Shown in pieces: positions 45,131 to 52,627 of a DNA stretch of 64,000 bases. Numbering within the stretch: position 1 is the first letter of the stretch; every line of letters begins with the position of its first letter. The notes below the pieces were generated by a model. It had not been told where the DNA came from and ran no database searches. It worked only from the letters and a program-made list of their open reading frames with translations. The stretch spans positions 124,001 through 188,000 of the forward strand of contig NKIH01000003.1 in assembly GCA_002255925.1 (NCBI GenBank), read 5' to 3'. The stretch is from Burkholderiales bacterium PBB6. GTDB taxonomy: Bacteria; Pseudomonadota; Gammaproteobacteria; Burkholderiales; Burkholderiaceae_C. A program made the translations under genes and the position numbers.

Positions 45131-46147
45131 TCAGGCTGGCATGGCGAAGGCCTCGCCCTTGCGCAGCACCGCCCAGGCCATGCGCGCGTTCTTCGCCGCA
45201 ATGGCCACCACAGCCTTCCAATAGCCGCGTCTCTCTGCCAGGGCTACGGCCCATTTGCTGACGCTGTCGGTCTTGTTCTTGGCCGCAGCCAACAGGGCGC
45301 GAGCACCCAGCACCAACAAGCTGCGCAGGTAGGCATCACCGGCTTTGGTAATACGGCCCAACCGGGTCTTGCCTCCTGAGCTGTATTGGCCCGGTGCCAG
45401 ACCCAGCCACGCAGCGAACTGCCGGCCGCAATCAAAGTCATGCCCGTTGCCGATCATCGCCAGCAAGCAGGTGGCGGTGGTTTCGCCAACGCCGCTGAGC
45501 TGCATCAGGCGCTTGGCCCGCTCGTCATCCCTCGCCATCGCCTTGATGTGCTGGTCGTACTGCGCGACGCGCTCATCGAGCCGCGTGACTTCGCTGAGCA
45601 GATCACCGATCACGGTGTTGGCGTAGCCAGGCAAATCTTCCAGGCACTCGCAGGCTTTGCGACGCACAGTGGCCGCCTTCAGTGGCAGCACGATGCCGAA
45701 CTCACTGAGCAGGCCGCGGATGCGGTTGAGGGTGGCCGTGCGCTGCTCGACGAACCCTTGTCGGGCCCGGTGGACCATCAGTCGAGATTGCTGCTCCAGA
45801 CTCTTGGCCGGCACGAACCGCATGTGGGGCCGCTGCACGGCTTCGCAGATCGCAGCTGCATCCGCTGCATCGTTCTTTCCCCGCTTGCCGCTCATGCGGT
45901 AAGGCGTGACGAACTTCGGCGCGATCAGCCGCACGGTGTGCCCCAGCGCTTCAAACTGCCTGGCCCAGTGATGCGCGCCTGAGCAAGCCTCCATGCCGAT
46001 CACGCACGGCGGTAATGCGGCGATCAACTCGCCCAGTTTGTCGCGCGCCACATTGGGTTTGACGAGCTCGGGTTTGCCGGCCTCGTTGATACCGTGCACT
46101 GCAAAAACGTTCTTGGCGAGATCGATGCCAACGGTCAGAATCGTCAT
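45131..46147 (-). CDS. IS110-family transposase (DEDD recombinase, IS1111 group)
   Basis: 338 residues. N-terminal RuvC-like DEDD domain: TVGIDLAKNVFAVHG (first Asp), VIGMEACSGAHHWAR (Glu), GKRGKNDAADAAAICEA (Asp pair). The C-terminal transposase_20 domain has LMQLSGVGETTATCLLAMIG and AAWLGLAPGQYSSGGKTRLGRITKAGDAYLR with the conserved Ser. The frame is intact. GGGGAAG just upstream of the ATG serves as ribosome site and is also part of an inverted repeat with the element end. Confidence 0.93.
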   Translation of the reverse strand: MTILTVGIDLAKNVFAVHGINEAGKPELVKPNVARDKLGELIAALPPCVIGMEACSGAHHWARQFEALGHTVRLIAPKFVTPYRMSGKRGKNDAADAAAICEAVQRPHMRFVPAKSLEQQSRLMVHRARQGFVEQRTATLNRIRGLLSEFGIVLPLKAATVRRKACECLEDLPGYANTVIGDLLSEVTRLDERVAQYDQHIKAMARDDERAKRLMQLSGVGETTATCLLAMIGNGHDFDCGRQFAAWLGLAPGQYSSGGKTRLGRITKAGDAYLRSLLVLGARALLAAAKNKTDSVSKWAVALAERRGYWKAVVAIAAKNARMAWAVLRKGEAFAMPA

Positions 46148-46267
46148 GGACTTCCCCTTCCGAATGAGTTGATGAGAGATCGCCCCCCCATCGTGGCACT
46201 CAGTTGCCGTTTGCCGCATCGCGGCTAGTTCGGGACGGGGAAGTCCCTTTCATTCGTTAGACGGCAC

Positions 46268-46753
46268 ATGAACATCCCAGCTCACATCGCTCCGTTCTGG
46301 CAGTCCTTCGTTCAGGCGCAGGCCGAAGACCCAACTCCTCGCTTCTTCGAGGCCTTCCACTTCGATGACAACGAACGAAGCGCCGATGAACTCGCTCAGC
46401 TTGTTCTGTCCGGCACGAAGAGAGCAACGGCCGGGCTGATCTGGTCCTTCGAAGCAGCATCGGTACCCTTGCCAAAGGCTGGCGACCTGAGCGTCGTCAC
46501 CAACTGGGCCAAGACGCCGCTTTGCATCATTGAGACAAAGCAGGTCGATGTTGTTGCATACGATCAGGTCTCTGCAGAGTTCGCGGCCACAGAGGGTGAA
46601 GGCGATGGTTCGCTTCAATACTGGCAGGAGGCTCACTGGGCATACTTTGGAAGGGCGTGCCAGCGCATTGGACGCGTCCGAGATCCGAAGATGCCCGTCG
46701 TCTGCGAGCGTTTCGAGGTCGTATTTCGAGGCCAGAGTGAGCGCGCCTTTTAA
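46268..46753 (+). CDS. Cassette E: ASCH-domain protein
   Basis: 161 residues. The ASCH beta-barrel features are LVLSGTKRATAGLIWSFE, PKAGDLSVVTNWAKTPLCIIE and VSAEFAATEGEGDGSLQYWQEAHWAYF. ASCH proteins bind RNA or act as small nucleoside-related hydrolases; several are cassette-borne. It starts 12 bases after the boundary GTTAGAC, and its stop lies inside the following attC remnant. A truncated relative lies at 49008-49289. Confidence 0.85.
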   Translation: MNIPAHIAPFWQSFVQAQAEDPTPRFFEAFHFDDNERSADELAQLVLSGTKRATAGLIWSFEAASVPLPKAGDLSVVTNWAKTPLCIIETKQVDVVAYDQVSAEFAATEGEGDGSLQYWQEAHWAYFGRACQRIGRVRDPKMPVVCERFEVVFRGQSERAF

Positions 46754-46778
46754 CCTCTCGGTCAAGGGGACGTTAGGC
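46748..46778 (+). repeat. attC site E, truncated
   Basis: Only 31 bases from R''-like TTTTAAC to GTTAGGC. The remaining CTCTCGGTCAAGGGGAC matches the outer arm of attC D, so the apical stem seems lost. R'' no longer complements the cassette start GTTAGAC. Probably inactive. Confidence 0.65.
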
Positions 46779-46784
46779 ATCGCA

Positions 46785-47042
46785 ATGAAGTTTTCGGCCG
46801 CGGAGAAGCAAGTGCTACTTGGCCCGTTGGTCGTGGGTTGCCTCGTTGGCGGCTTTGTCGCCTACGTCTCCTACGCCTACAACAGCGAGTTCAAGTTGAA
46901 TGGCATCCCCGCCAGTGCCACGCAGTGCTTTGCAGAAGCAATTGCCGGCTTTGTGCTTTCGGTGGTGGGCACGGTCGGGGTGCTGGGCGCCTTGCCTGTA
47001 CTTTTCCACACGTGGCGCGCCAAGGAACCGCGCAATGCTTAA
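46785..47042 (+). CDS. Cassette F: small two-helix membrane protein
   Basis: 85 residues. Two hydrophobic segments (about 10-29 and 48-72) flank a short polar loop (NSEFKLNGIPASATQCF). The tail HTWRAKEPRNA is basic. The ATG is six bases after the boundary GTTAGGC and the stop is in the R'' of attC F. No family recognised. Confidence 0.72.
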   Translation: MKFSAAEKQVLLGPLVVGCLVGGFVAYVSYAYNSEFKLNGIPASATQCFAEAIAGFVLSVVGTVGVLGALPVLFHTWRAKEPRNA

Positions 47043-47094
47043 CCCGTCCTTGCAGCAGACCGCCCTGGGCGGCCGCTGAAATCCAACGCTAGGC
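47037..47094 (+). repeat. attC site F
   Basis: 58 bp. R'' GCTTAAC is one base off the complement of the cassette start GTTAGGC. The stem CAGCAGACCGCC / GGCGGCCGCTG has a CTG loop, and R' is CAACGCTAGGC. Confidence 0.78.
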
Positions 47095-47105
47095 AGCGCA
47101 ATCCA

Positions 47106-47633
47106 ATGCGGATTCACATCACCGGCGCTTCGGGGAGCGGTGCCACCACACTAGGAGCGGCGCTTGCGAAGGATCTGTCGCTGCCCCACGAAGATGCCGA
47201 CAGCTACTACTGGCTCCCGACGTCTCCGCCGTTCAAGGAGAAAAGGTGTGCGACTGACCGGCTTGAGATGGCCTGCACAGCCCTTCACTCAGAGCAAGGC
47301 GTAGTCCTGTCGGGGTCTATCTATGGCTGGGGATTCCAGGTCGAAGATGCCTTCGACTTGGTTGTGTTTCTCTACCTTCCCGCTGCCGTTCGCATTGAGA
47401 GGCTTCGCCGCCGAGAGATTGAGCGTTACGGCGCGGCGGACCCAGCGTTTCTGAAGTGGGCGTCAGAGTACGACGAAGGCCCTTCCGAGGGCCGGCGTCT
47501 GGCAAAGCACAATGCTTGGCTTGCTCAACGCACATGCCCAGTCCTTCGACTCGAACAAGATCAGACAGTGGCCGAGCGAGTGGCACGAGTTCGACAAGCG
47601 CTACCAGGCTCGCCGGCGAGCGGCGCTGCCTAG
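47106..47633 (+). CDS. Cassette G: adenylate-kinase-like P-loop protein
   Basis: 175 residues. It starts MRIHITGASGSGATTLG: a P-loop in which the usual Lys is Ala. A following HEDADSYYWLPTSPPF and a LID-like Arg-rich part (VRIERLRRREIERYG) fit a nucleotide or small-molecule kinase fold. Loss of the P-loop Lys may weaken ATP binding or mark a special subfamily. The start lies 12 bases after boundary GCTAGGC; the stop is in R'' of attC G. Confidence 0.75.
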   Translation: MRIHITGASGSGATTLGAALAKDLSLPHEDADSYYWLPTSPPFKEKRCATDRLEMACTALHSEQGVVLSGSIYGWGFQVEDAFDLVVFLYLPAAVRIERLRRREIERYGAADPAFLKWASEYDEGPSEGRRLAKHNAWLAQRTCPVLRLEQDQTVAERVARVRQALPGSPASGAA

Positions 47634-47687
47634 CAGCCCAGGCCCGCTTCGGCAAGCGCCGTCAGCCCACTGCAAATTCCGGTAACT
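47628..47687 (+). repeat. attC site G, eroded 3' side
   Basis: R'' GCCTAGC is the exact complement of the cassette start GCTAGGC. A weak stem GGC-GCTT / AAGC-GCC with CGGC loop follows. The expected AACGTTA core is replaced by GGTAACT, so the site is probably decayed. Confidence 0.55.
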
Positions 47688-47974
47688 ACGTCGGCGCCAA
47701 TGATGATCAGGTGTGGCGAGCACGGGGAAAGAGTCTCACCGGCCCCGCGTGCAGGTTGCCTCGGTCCCTCACCATCTGTTCCTGACCGTTCTTCTCCGGG
47801 TCGGTCCACACTCGTCACAGCACCTTGTGCAGATCAGCACCCCACAGGCCGCCATCCTTGGCACACCCACTGGCGATTCGTCCGGACAACTGTCGATTCG
47901 TCGCACCCGTGCCGCCGAAACCGCCGCGGTGCCGCATGCTGAGTGCATTCACAAACCTCAACGAGAGCACCACC
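47688..47974. other. Stretch without a recognisable gene
   Basis: About 290 bases after attC G. Frames are short and disagree in codon use, and no attC, terminator or IS end is clear. It may be remains of a lost cassette and contain the promoter of the next gene. Confidence 0.4.
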
Positions 47975-48358
47975 ATGAATCGACGCCTGTTCACCGCCGC
48001 CGCCACGGCCATCGCATTCACCTCCACCAAGGCTGCAGCGGCCGACGTAGTCAAGGCTGACGTACTTCTCGGCACCTGGGACGTTGACCTCCGCCCCAAC
48101 CCGGCCGCGCCGGCCTACTTGAAGTCGCTCATCGTCACGGTCGTGTCTGGCGGCACGTTCAGCGGCACCTTCTACGACGCAGAAATTTCTGTGGGGCGCA
48201 TCAATGTCGATTGGGGGACCGTGCGGATCGCCTTCGTCACCTCGGATGGCTCGGGCCCGTACAACCACTCAGCCGTGCTCAGGGACGGCCGGCTTGAAGG
48301 GCTCACGAACTCGACAGGGCGCAAATTCCTGGCTTACTGGAGTGCGACCAAGAAGTAG
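47975..48358 (+). CDS. Exported small hypothetical protein
   Basis: 127 residues. Twin-Arg-like start MNRRLFTAAATAIAF and signal peptide ending near KAAAAD. The mature part is beta-rich: LLGTWDVDLRPNP, VTVVSGGTFSGTFYDAEIS and a final GRKFLAYWSATKK, resembling small lipocalin/THAP4-like barrels with a GTW motif. An upstream in-frame ATG at 47939 is possible. Confidence 0.68.
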   Translation: MNRRLFTAAATAIAFTSTKAAAADVVKADVLLGTWDVDLRPNPAAPAYLKSLIVTVVSGGTFSGTFYDAEISVGRINVDWGTVRIAFVTSDGSGPYNHSAVLRDGRLEGLTNSTGRKFLAYWSATKK

Positions 48359-48394
48359 CCGGCGCCGGTGCGAGGAGAAGCCAAGCGCCAGCGT

Positions 48395-48558
48395 TGACGG
48401 CAAACCACCAAAGGCCACTCGCACAGCGTGTTGATGAGCACGCACCAGGCCCTGCACGCTGATTTGTTCTTGGCGAGTTCAATGCCAGCAGCCAGAATCG
48501 TCCAGCACTTCCCATCGCGGCTGGTTCGCGGCGGGCAAGCACTTCCCCTTCGTCGTGC
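48395..48558 (-). mobile_element. Remnant of a second IS110/IS1111-type element
   Basis: Minus-strand reading gives TILAAGIELAKN, a diverged copy of the transposase N-terminus TILTVGIDLAKN, which then breaks off into sequence matching the far non-coding end of the intact IS (shared GCGTGTTGATG; encoded INTLCEWPLVV versus INTPHE-PFVV). The element end (ATCGCGGCTGGTTCG) parallels ATCGCGGCTAGTTCG of the intact copy. It ends directly at the cassette boundary GTTATCT, mirroring the intact element. Confidence 0.65.
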
Positions 48559-48579
48559 GTTATCTGAACACAGCGTGTC

Positions 48580-49011
48580 ATGAAAAACTTGTTCACTGCA
48601 CCCGGCTTCGCGCTGGTGACACTGATGATGATTCAGCCAACGGCTTTGCTGGCCGCTGCGCCTGATAGCCCGGCGCCCGTAACCGCGGGTTCGCAGGCCC
48701 CGAGAAAAGCAGTGACCCTTCCTGCGGCGACCGTCAGCCGCAGATACAGCCACATGATCCACGCGGAAGGCGGGATGCCGCCTTACACCTTCTCTGAAAC
48801 GTCAGGCCACTTGAAGGCAATCGGACTCTCGATCGCTTCTGATGGATGGCTCACTGGCATTCCAAAGAAGTCTCGGCTCCTTGAATTCACCGTCGCAGTT
48901 CACGACTCCACAGATCAGGTCTACGCCGAGCAAAGCTATCGGCTCCGCGTATTGCCACCACAAAAGAGACGGCAAAGCCAAAAATCAAAGAAGCAGATTC
49001 AAGGAACCTGA
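48580..49011 (+). CDS. Exported protein with an Ig/cadherin-like putative domain
   Basis: 143 residues. Signal peptide ends near LLAAAPD. The mature part has the He_PIG-like pattern EGGMPPYTFSETSGHLKAIGLSIASDGWLTGIPKK, a small beta-sandwich often used in cell-surface binding. The C-terminus is Lys/Gln-rich. It starts 20 bases after the boundary GTTATCT at 48559. Its attC (expected R'' AGATAAC) was not found. Confidence 0.68.
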   Translation: MKNLFTAPGFALVTLMMIQPTALLAAAPDSPAPVTAGSQAPRKAVTLPAATVSRRYSHMIHAEGGMPPYTFSETSGHLKAIGLSIASDGWLTGIPKKSRLLEFTVAVHDSTDQVYAEQSYRLRVLPPQKRRQSQKSKKQIQGT

Positions 49012-49289
49012 CCATCGTCACGGACTGGTCTGGGAGGCCCCTCTGCGTGATCCAGATCCAATCGGTCGAGGTGGCTCCCTTTCATGAGGTCAGCGCCGAA
49101 TTCGCCGCCATGGAGGGCGAAGGCGACGGCTCTTTGGCTCTCTGGCAGAGAGGGCAAATAGCGTTCTTCTCTCGCAGCTGCGCAGCAGAAGGTCGAGAGT
49201 TCAATGAGTCCATGCAAGTTGCCTGCGAGCGCTTTGCGATGGTCTACCGTGCGGCCATTCAGCATCAAAGTTCACCATCACAGGAGTAG
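49008..49289 (+). pseudogene. Truncated ASCH-domain gene
   Basis: The frame reads LTIVTDWSGRPLCVIQIQSV, then VSAEFAAMEGEGDGSLALWQ and ACERFAMVYR, clearly related to the C-terminal half of the cassette E protein. About 75 N-terminal residues are missing, and the remnant begins in the stop region of the preceding gene. No sensible start codon is present (GTG at 49047 would remove more). Confidence 0.75.
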
Positions 49290-49297
49290 CACTGCGA

Positions 49298-49680
49298 ATG
49301 GCGCGCCGAATCGACATGACCGCGAGGCTTCAGGAGCAACGCCTCGTTGAACTGGACGGGGCGAGGAAGCACTCGCCGAAATCGCTCGCACCACAGGTGG
49401 TGAATACGGCCCCTACATGCCGGAGCAATCGCTGGTGATCGAGCGCGATGGACGCTTGGTCTCCGCAACTCTGGTCACTGGATGGCAGGGTAGACCATTC
49501 ATCGCCTACTCGATGACGGCCCCCGACTACCAGCGCCGTGGGTTTGCGAGGACTTCGCTTTCCAACATCATGTCCAGCCTTCACAAGGCCGGGCACGAGA
49601 AGCTCAGCCTGGTCGTGACCATCGCCAATACGCACGCGCACCGGCTCTATGAGCAGCTAGGTTTTGAGCCGGGTCGCTAG
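49298..49680 (+). pseudogene. Frameshifted GNAT acetyltransferase
   Basis: The C-terminal 87 codons (from 49417) encode a GNAT core: SLVIERDGRLVSATLVT, APDYQRRGFARTSLSN and ANTHAHRLYEQLGF. The preceding frame continues upstream as ALAEIARTTGGEYGPYMPEQ but meets a stop. The N-terminal start MARRIDMTARLQEQRLVELDG is in another frame. A one-base loss near the GGGG run at 49358 would explain it. Confidence 0.7.
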
Positions 49681-49838
49681 GCATGTCTGAATCGTCGTCA
49701 AAGCGGAGAGACAACGCCGTGGGGCTTGGACAGTGACGCGCTGTTTATCATCCTCGCACGGGTCAGTCATCGCGTCGTCGCCGCCCGTTCCACCTCAATG
49801 CTCGACCTCACGCCACGAGCCGCACCTGCTTTGACAAC

Positions 49839-50771
49839 ATGCCCAACATCCATACGCTTGCGGCAGCCTTCCTTCTGACTACCGCATCACTCACCGCCCA
49901 GGCTGAAACGCCGTGGGGCGAAAAGGACGAAGCAGATCTTCTCCGCGAGGCCAGGACTTATCACATCATGTTCAAGAGCGAGCAGGACGCGGCAGCGGCC
50001 AAGGCTCGGCTGAGTGCCAAGTCGGACAAGGAACTGTTTTCCGCGTTCCAGAAACTCGCCAGGGCCGAAAGCAAAGATCCCGGTTCAGCCCCGGCTGGAG
50101 GCGACTTGGGCATCGTGCAGGAAGGTGTGATGGTCAAGTCCTTCGAGCGAGCACTCTTCTCACTGGCACCGAGAACGGTGTCTGATCCCGTCAAGTCAGA
50201 GTTCGGCTGGCATTTGATTTATGCCTATGACTTCAAGAACACGAGCGTGAAGTCAATATGCACCACGTCTCTCGCCGGTTCCGTTGAAAGGTCTCAGGGT
50301 ACCGAACGCGAAATTCTGTTTGTCTCTGACTCACTGAGGGCGGCGTCTGACTTCGTCCAGCGAATCTCTCAGATCATCGGCCCAGAGTGGGGGGCGCCAA
50401 TGAAGGACTGGAACGGCGATCTGGCCTTTGTCCAGCTTTTGGGAGAACCTGGGCAGGCCTCCAAGCGCAAAGCGCTGGTTCACATTGAATACATGACACC
50501 CATTCTGTCCACGGCGCCGCTAGCCTGTCGTCGATCGGTACGGCAAGAATATGAGATCGACTGTTCCGTCAATCTTTCAGCGCCAGCCGGCCGGTATGAA
50601 TACGAAGGTCGCGCTGCCACCGGCAGGCTGCTCGTCAAGCACTTGAACAGCGAAGCTGAGCGGACGAAGTTCGCATCCAACACGGGCTTCCATGGGCAAC
50701 TGGTGACCATTGCCTGTCCGCGCCAGGTAGTGACGCAGGCCCAATCACCGGGCACAACAACTCCGCGGTGA
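49839..50771 (+). CDS. Periplasmic parvulin-type peptidyl-prolyl isomerase
   Basis: 310 residues. Signal peptide ends LTAQAE. Residues 40-135 fit a PpiC/SurA rotamase domain: YHIMFKSEQDAAAAKARL, FQKLARAESKDPGSAPAGGDLGIVQEG, FERALFSLAPRTVSDPVKSEFGWHLIYAYD. The C-terminal 175 residues are unassigned and contain four Cys that could form disulfides (TPILSTAPLACRRSVRQEYE region). No SurA-like chaperone module is seen. Confidence 0.78.
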   Translation: MPNIHTLAAAFLLTTASLTAQAETPWGEKDEADLLREARTYHIMFKSEQDAAAAKARLSAKSDKELFSAFQKLARAESKDPGSAPAGGDLGIVQEGVMVKSFERALFSLAPRTVSDPVKSEFGWHLIYAYDFKNTSVKSICTTSLAGSVERSQGTEREILFVSDSLRAASDFVQRISQIIGPEWGAPMKDWNGDLAFVQLLGEPGQASKRKALVHIEYMTPILSTAPLACRRSVRQEYEIDCSVNLSAPAGRYEYEGRAATGRLLVKHLNSEAERTKFASNTGFHGQLVTIACPRQVVTQAQSPGTTTPR

Positions 50772-50828
50772 GCCTGCGCTTCGTCGCACGCAGCGGACGC
50801 ACCACACCACCTTATCTGGAAACATCAA

Positions 50829-51278
50829 ATGCCCCAGCTCCATCGCAGCCTCGCCGCGCTCGCCCTCATTGCTGCGGCGAACGTGTCGGCCCAAAACTGC
50901 GCGACCACCCGAAACGCGTCTCAGCAGGACATCGGACGCGGCGAGGGGGTCGTGCTGCTGCGGAGCATGGTGGCCGCATGCAAGTCGCAATCGCCGGAGA
51001 GCTTCTTTCGCCTGCAGACCAGCGGCGCGCAAAGCACGGTCGCGGGTGCCTCGGACAAGAAAAGCCTGTTCGCAAACTACTGCGAGTTCATCAGCGAAGC
51101 GGTGAAAGCCCTAGGCGGAAACATCGAATCAGGCACCCATTCGATCGGCACCTACAAGGGCAGGTCTGCATGTGGTGCCCCGGCCTCGTACTGGTTCATA
51201 CACACGAAGGACGGCAACCTTGCACTGCGACTCGCCGTCGCCATCGAGTCGGGTCAACTCAGGATCGCAACGCAGTGA
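50829..51278 (+). CDS. Exported hypothetical protein
   Basis: 149 residues. Signal peptide ends NVSAQ. The mature part has four Cys (NCATTRN, AACKSQ, NYCEF, SACGAP), probably two disulfides. Mixed helix then strand (SYWFIHTKDGNLALRLAVAI). No family recognised. Starts with ATG 57 bases after the parvulin gene. Confidence 0.65.
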   Translation: MPQLHRSLAALALIAAANVSAQNCATTRNASQQDIGRGEGVVLLRSMVAACKSQSPESFFRLQTSGAQSTVAGASDKKSLFANYCEFISEAVKALGGNIESGTHSIGTYKGRSACGAPASYWFIHTKDGNLALRLAVAIESGQLRIATQ

Positions 51279-51330
51279 CTAAGACGCCTTCCCACACGCC
51301 CAAGCTGACGCACAACGACCGCCCGCACAC

Positions 51331-51942
51331 ATGAAGGCCTTTCGTCCAACGTTCGACCGCGCCTGGCGCGACATAGGCGCAGCGCCTGCCAATGCCGATG
51401 TCTTTGATCGCCTTGCGGCCGCGTATGCCGAGCCGCATCGCAAGTACCACTCAACCCAGCACCTCCAGGAGTGTCTGCAGTTGCTGGACAGCGTTCGCGA
51501 ACAGGCGATCAGGCCACACGAGGTCGAATTGGCACTGTGGTTCCACGATGCCATCTACGACGTCAAGCGATCAGACAACGAAGAGCGAAGCGCGGCCTGG
51601 GCCAGAACGGAGCTCGAAAAATCTGGCGTTCCAACACCTGCGCTAGAACGTGTCGTAGACCTGGTGCTGGTCACTCGGCATACGGGCCAGCCGAACTCGG
51701 AGGATCAGCAACTGCTCGTGGATATTGACCTGTCGATCCTCGGGGCGCCACAAGCACGCTTTGCCGAGTACGAGAGCCAAATTCGCGCCGAATACGCCTT
51801 TGTTCCGGGCTGGCTCTTTCGCCGAAAACGCAAGGCAATATTGAGGTCGTTTCTCGATCGTTCCCGCATTTTTGGAACGGCACACTTTTATGTTGGGCTT
51901 GAGCAGCGCGCCCGTGTCAATTTGGCTGCTGCTGTCGCCTGA
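51331..51942 (+). CDS. HD-domain metal-dependent phosphohydrolase (COG4339-like)
   Basis: 203 residues. Motifs: YHSTQHLQECLQLLD (first His), ALWFHDAIYDVKRSDNEERSA (HD pair) and LVTRHTGQPNSEDQQLLVDIDLSILG (later His and Asp). This is the pattern of predicted HD superfamily hydrolases seen across bacteria with unknown substrate. Confidence 0.82.
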   Translation: MKAFRPTFDRAWRDIGAAPANADVFDRLAAAYAEPHRKYHSTQHLQECLQLLDSVREQAIRPHEVELALWFHDAIYDVKRSDNEERSAAWARTELEKSGVPTPALERVVDLVLVTRHTGQPNSEDQQLLVDIDLSILGAPQARFAEYESQIRAEYAFVPGWLFRRKRKAILRSFLDRSRIFGTAHFYVGLEQRARVNLAAAVA

Positions 51943-51987
51943 GTGGAGCAAGGCATGCTCGAGTTTTGAATTACCTCAGGGAACAAA

Positions 51988-52551
51988 ATGCAGAATATCT
52001 ACAAGCGCATGGCTCTCGCGGCCGCGCTCACCGGCACCGTCGGCGTTTTTCAAGTAGCACACGCGGAGGACACGATGTGTGAGGCGACGTACGAGGAGGT
52101 CGCACCAATCGCGATGAACATGCCCTATTGGGAATTCGACCAGTCGGAGTCCGGCTGGCGAAAATTGGGAGACTGCCATTCCGAATCCGCGCGGCTTCTC
52201 GGGCGCTTCATCAAAAAACAGGAGTCGGAGCTGCGAGGCGTTCGGTGGCATTTGGCGCAAGCCCTTGCACTAGATGGCGAGAACGCAAGGGCAGCGGCGG
52301 AAGCACTCAAATCCTTGAATCCGGACGAGGCCACACAGCATCCGACCTTCAGCTGGAACACTTATGTGCAGGCGACTGTGGAGTTTCTGCGAAATGACCG
52401 CGAGGCTTTTGACTTGCAGTACGAGGCGCATCGCAAGGCTGCCGCACAAGACGCTGCGAACAAAGTCAATTTGGACGTGCTCACAGGTCTGTCAAGGTGT
52501 TTCGGCAGGCCATACAAGGAAGCGTACGGAAAATGCCGCAGCGCTCCGTGA
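51988..52551 (+). CDS. Exported helical protein, possibly TPR-like
   Basis: 187 residues. Signal peptide ends at VAHAED. The mature part is alpha-helical with RWHLAQALALDGENARAAAEALKSLNPDE, which looks like one TPR unit, and has four Cys. No family recognised. Preceded by AGGGA, which supports the ATG. Confidence 0.65.
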   Translation: MQNIYKRMALAAALTGTVGVFQVAHAEDTMCEATYEEVAPIAMNMPYWEFDQSESGWRKLGDCHSESARLLGRFIKKQESELRGVRWHLAQALALDGENARAAAEALKSLNPDEATQHPTFSWNTYVQATVEFLRNDREAFDLQYEAHRKAAAQDAANKVNLDVLTGLSRCFGRPYKEAYGKCRSAP

Positions 52552-52627
52552 TCAGTCGCAGTGGCGAATTCACATCGGTGCGTCGCCTCCAACCGATCAG
52601 CGTCGACGCCAGTCCATTTGAAATATT

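Larger units (their letters stand above)
44771..46255 (-). mobile_element. IS110-family (IS1111-type) insertion sequence inside attC D
   Basis: 1485 bp between the two halves of attC D, with no target duplication. Near-terminal inverted repeats are GGGCTTCCCCGTCC (44776-44789) and GGGACGGGGAAGTCCC (46232-46247). The transposase is on the minus strand, with 108 bases upstream and 360 bases downstream. IS1111-attC elements are known to target attC sites. A direct repeat CATTCGTTAG at 44979 and 46251 allows a shorter 1272-bp reading, but that version lacks inverted repeats. Confidence 0.8.

Noticed and set aside
45386-45982. Plus-strand open frame inside the transposase gene
   Set aside because: It is antisense to an intact DEDD transposase and has no recognisable motif.
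44989-46260. Alternative 1272-bp IS bounded by CATTCGTTAG direct repeats
   Set aside because: It has no inverted repeats at its ends, whereas the 1485-bp reading has matching inverted repeats and restores a perfect attC. The repeat is better explained as a guide-RNA copy of the junction.
50768-51334. 188-residue plus-strand frame overlapping the exported protein at 50829
   Set aside because: The frame at 50829 has a signal peptide and paired Cys; the alternative is Arg/Pro-rich shadow sequence.
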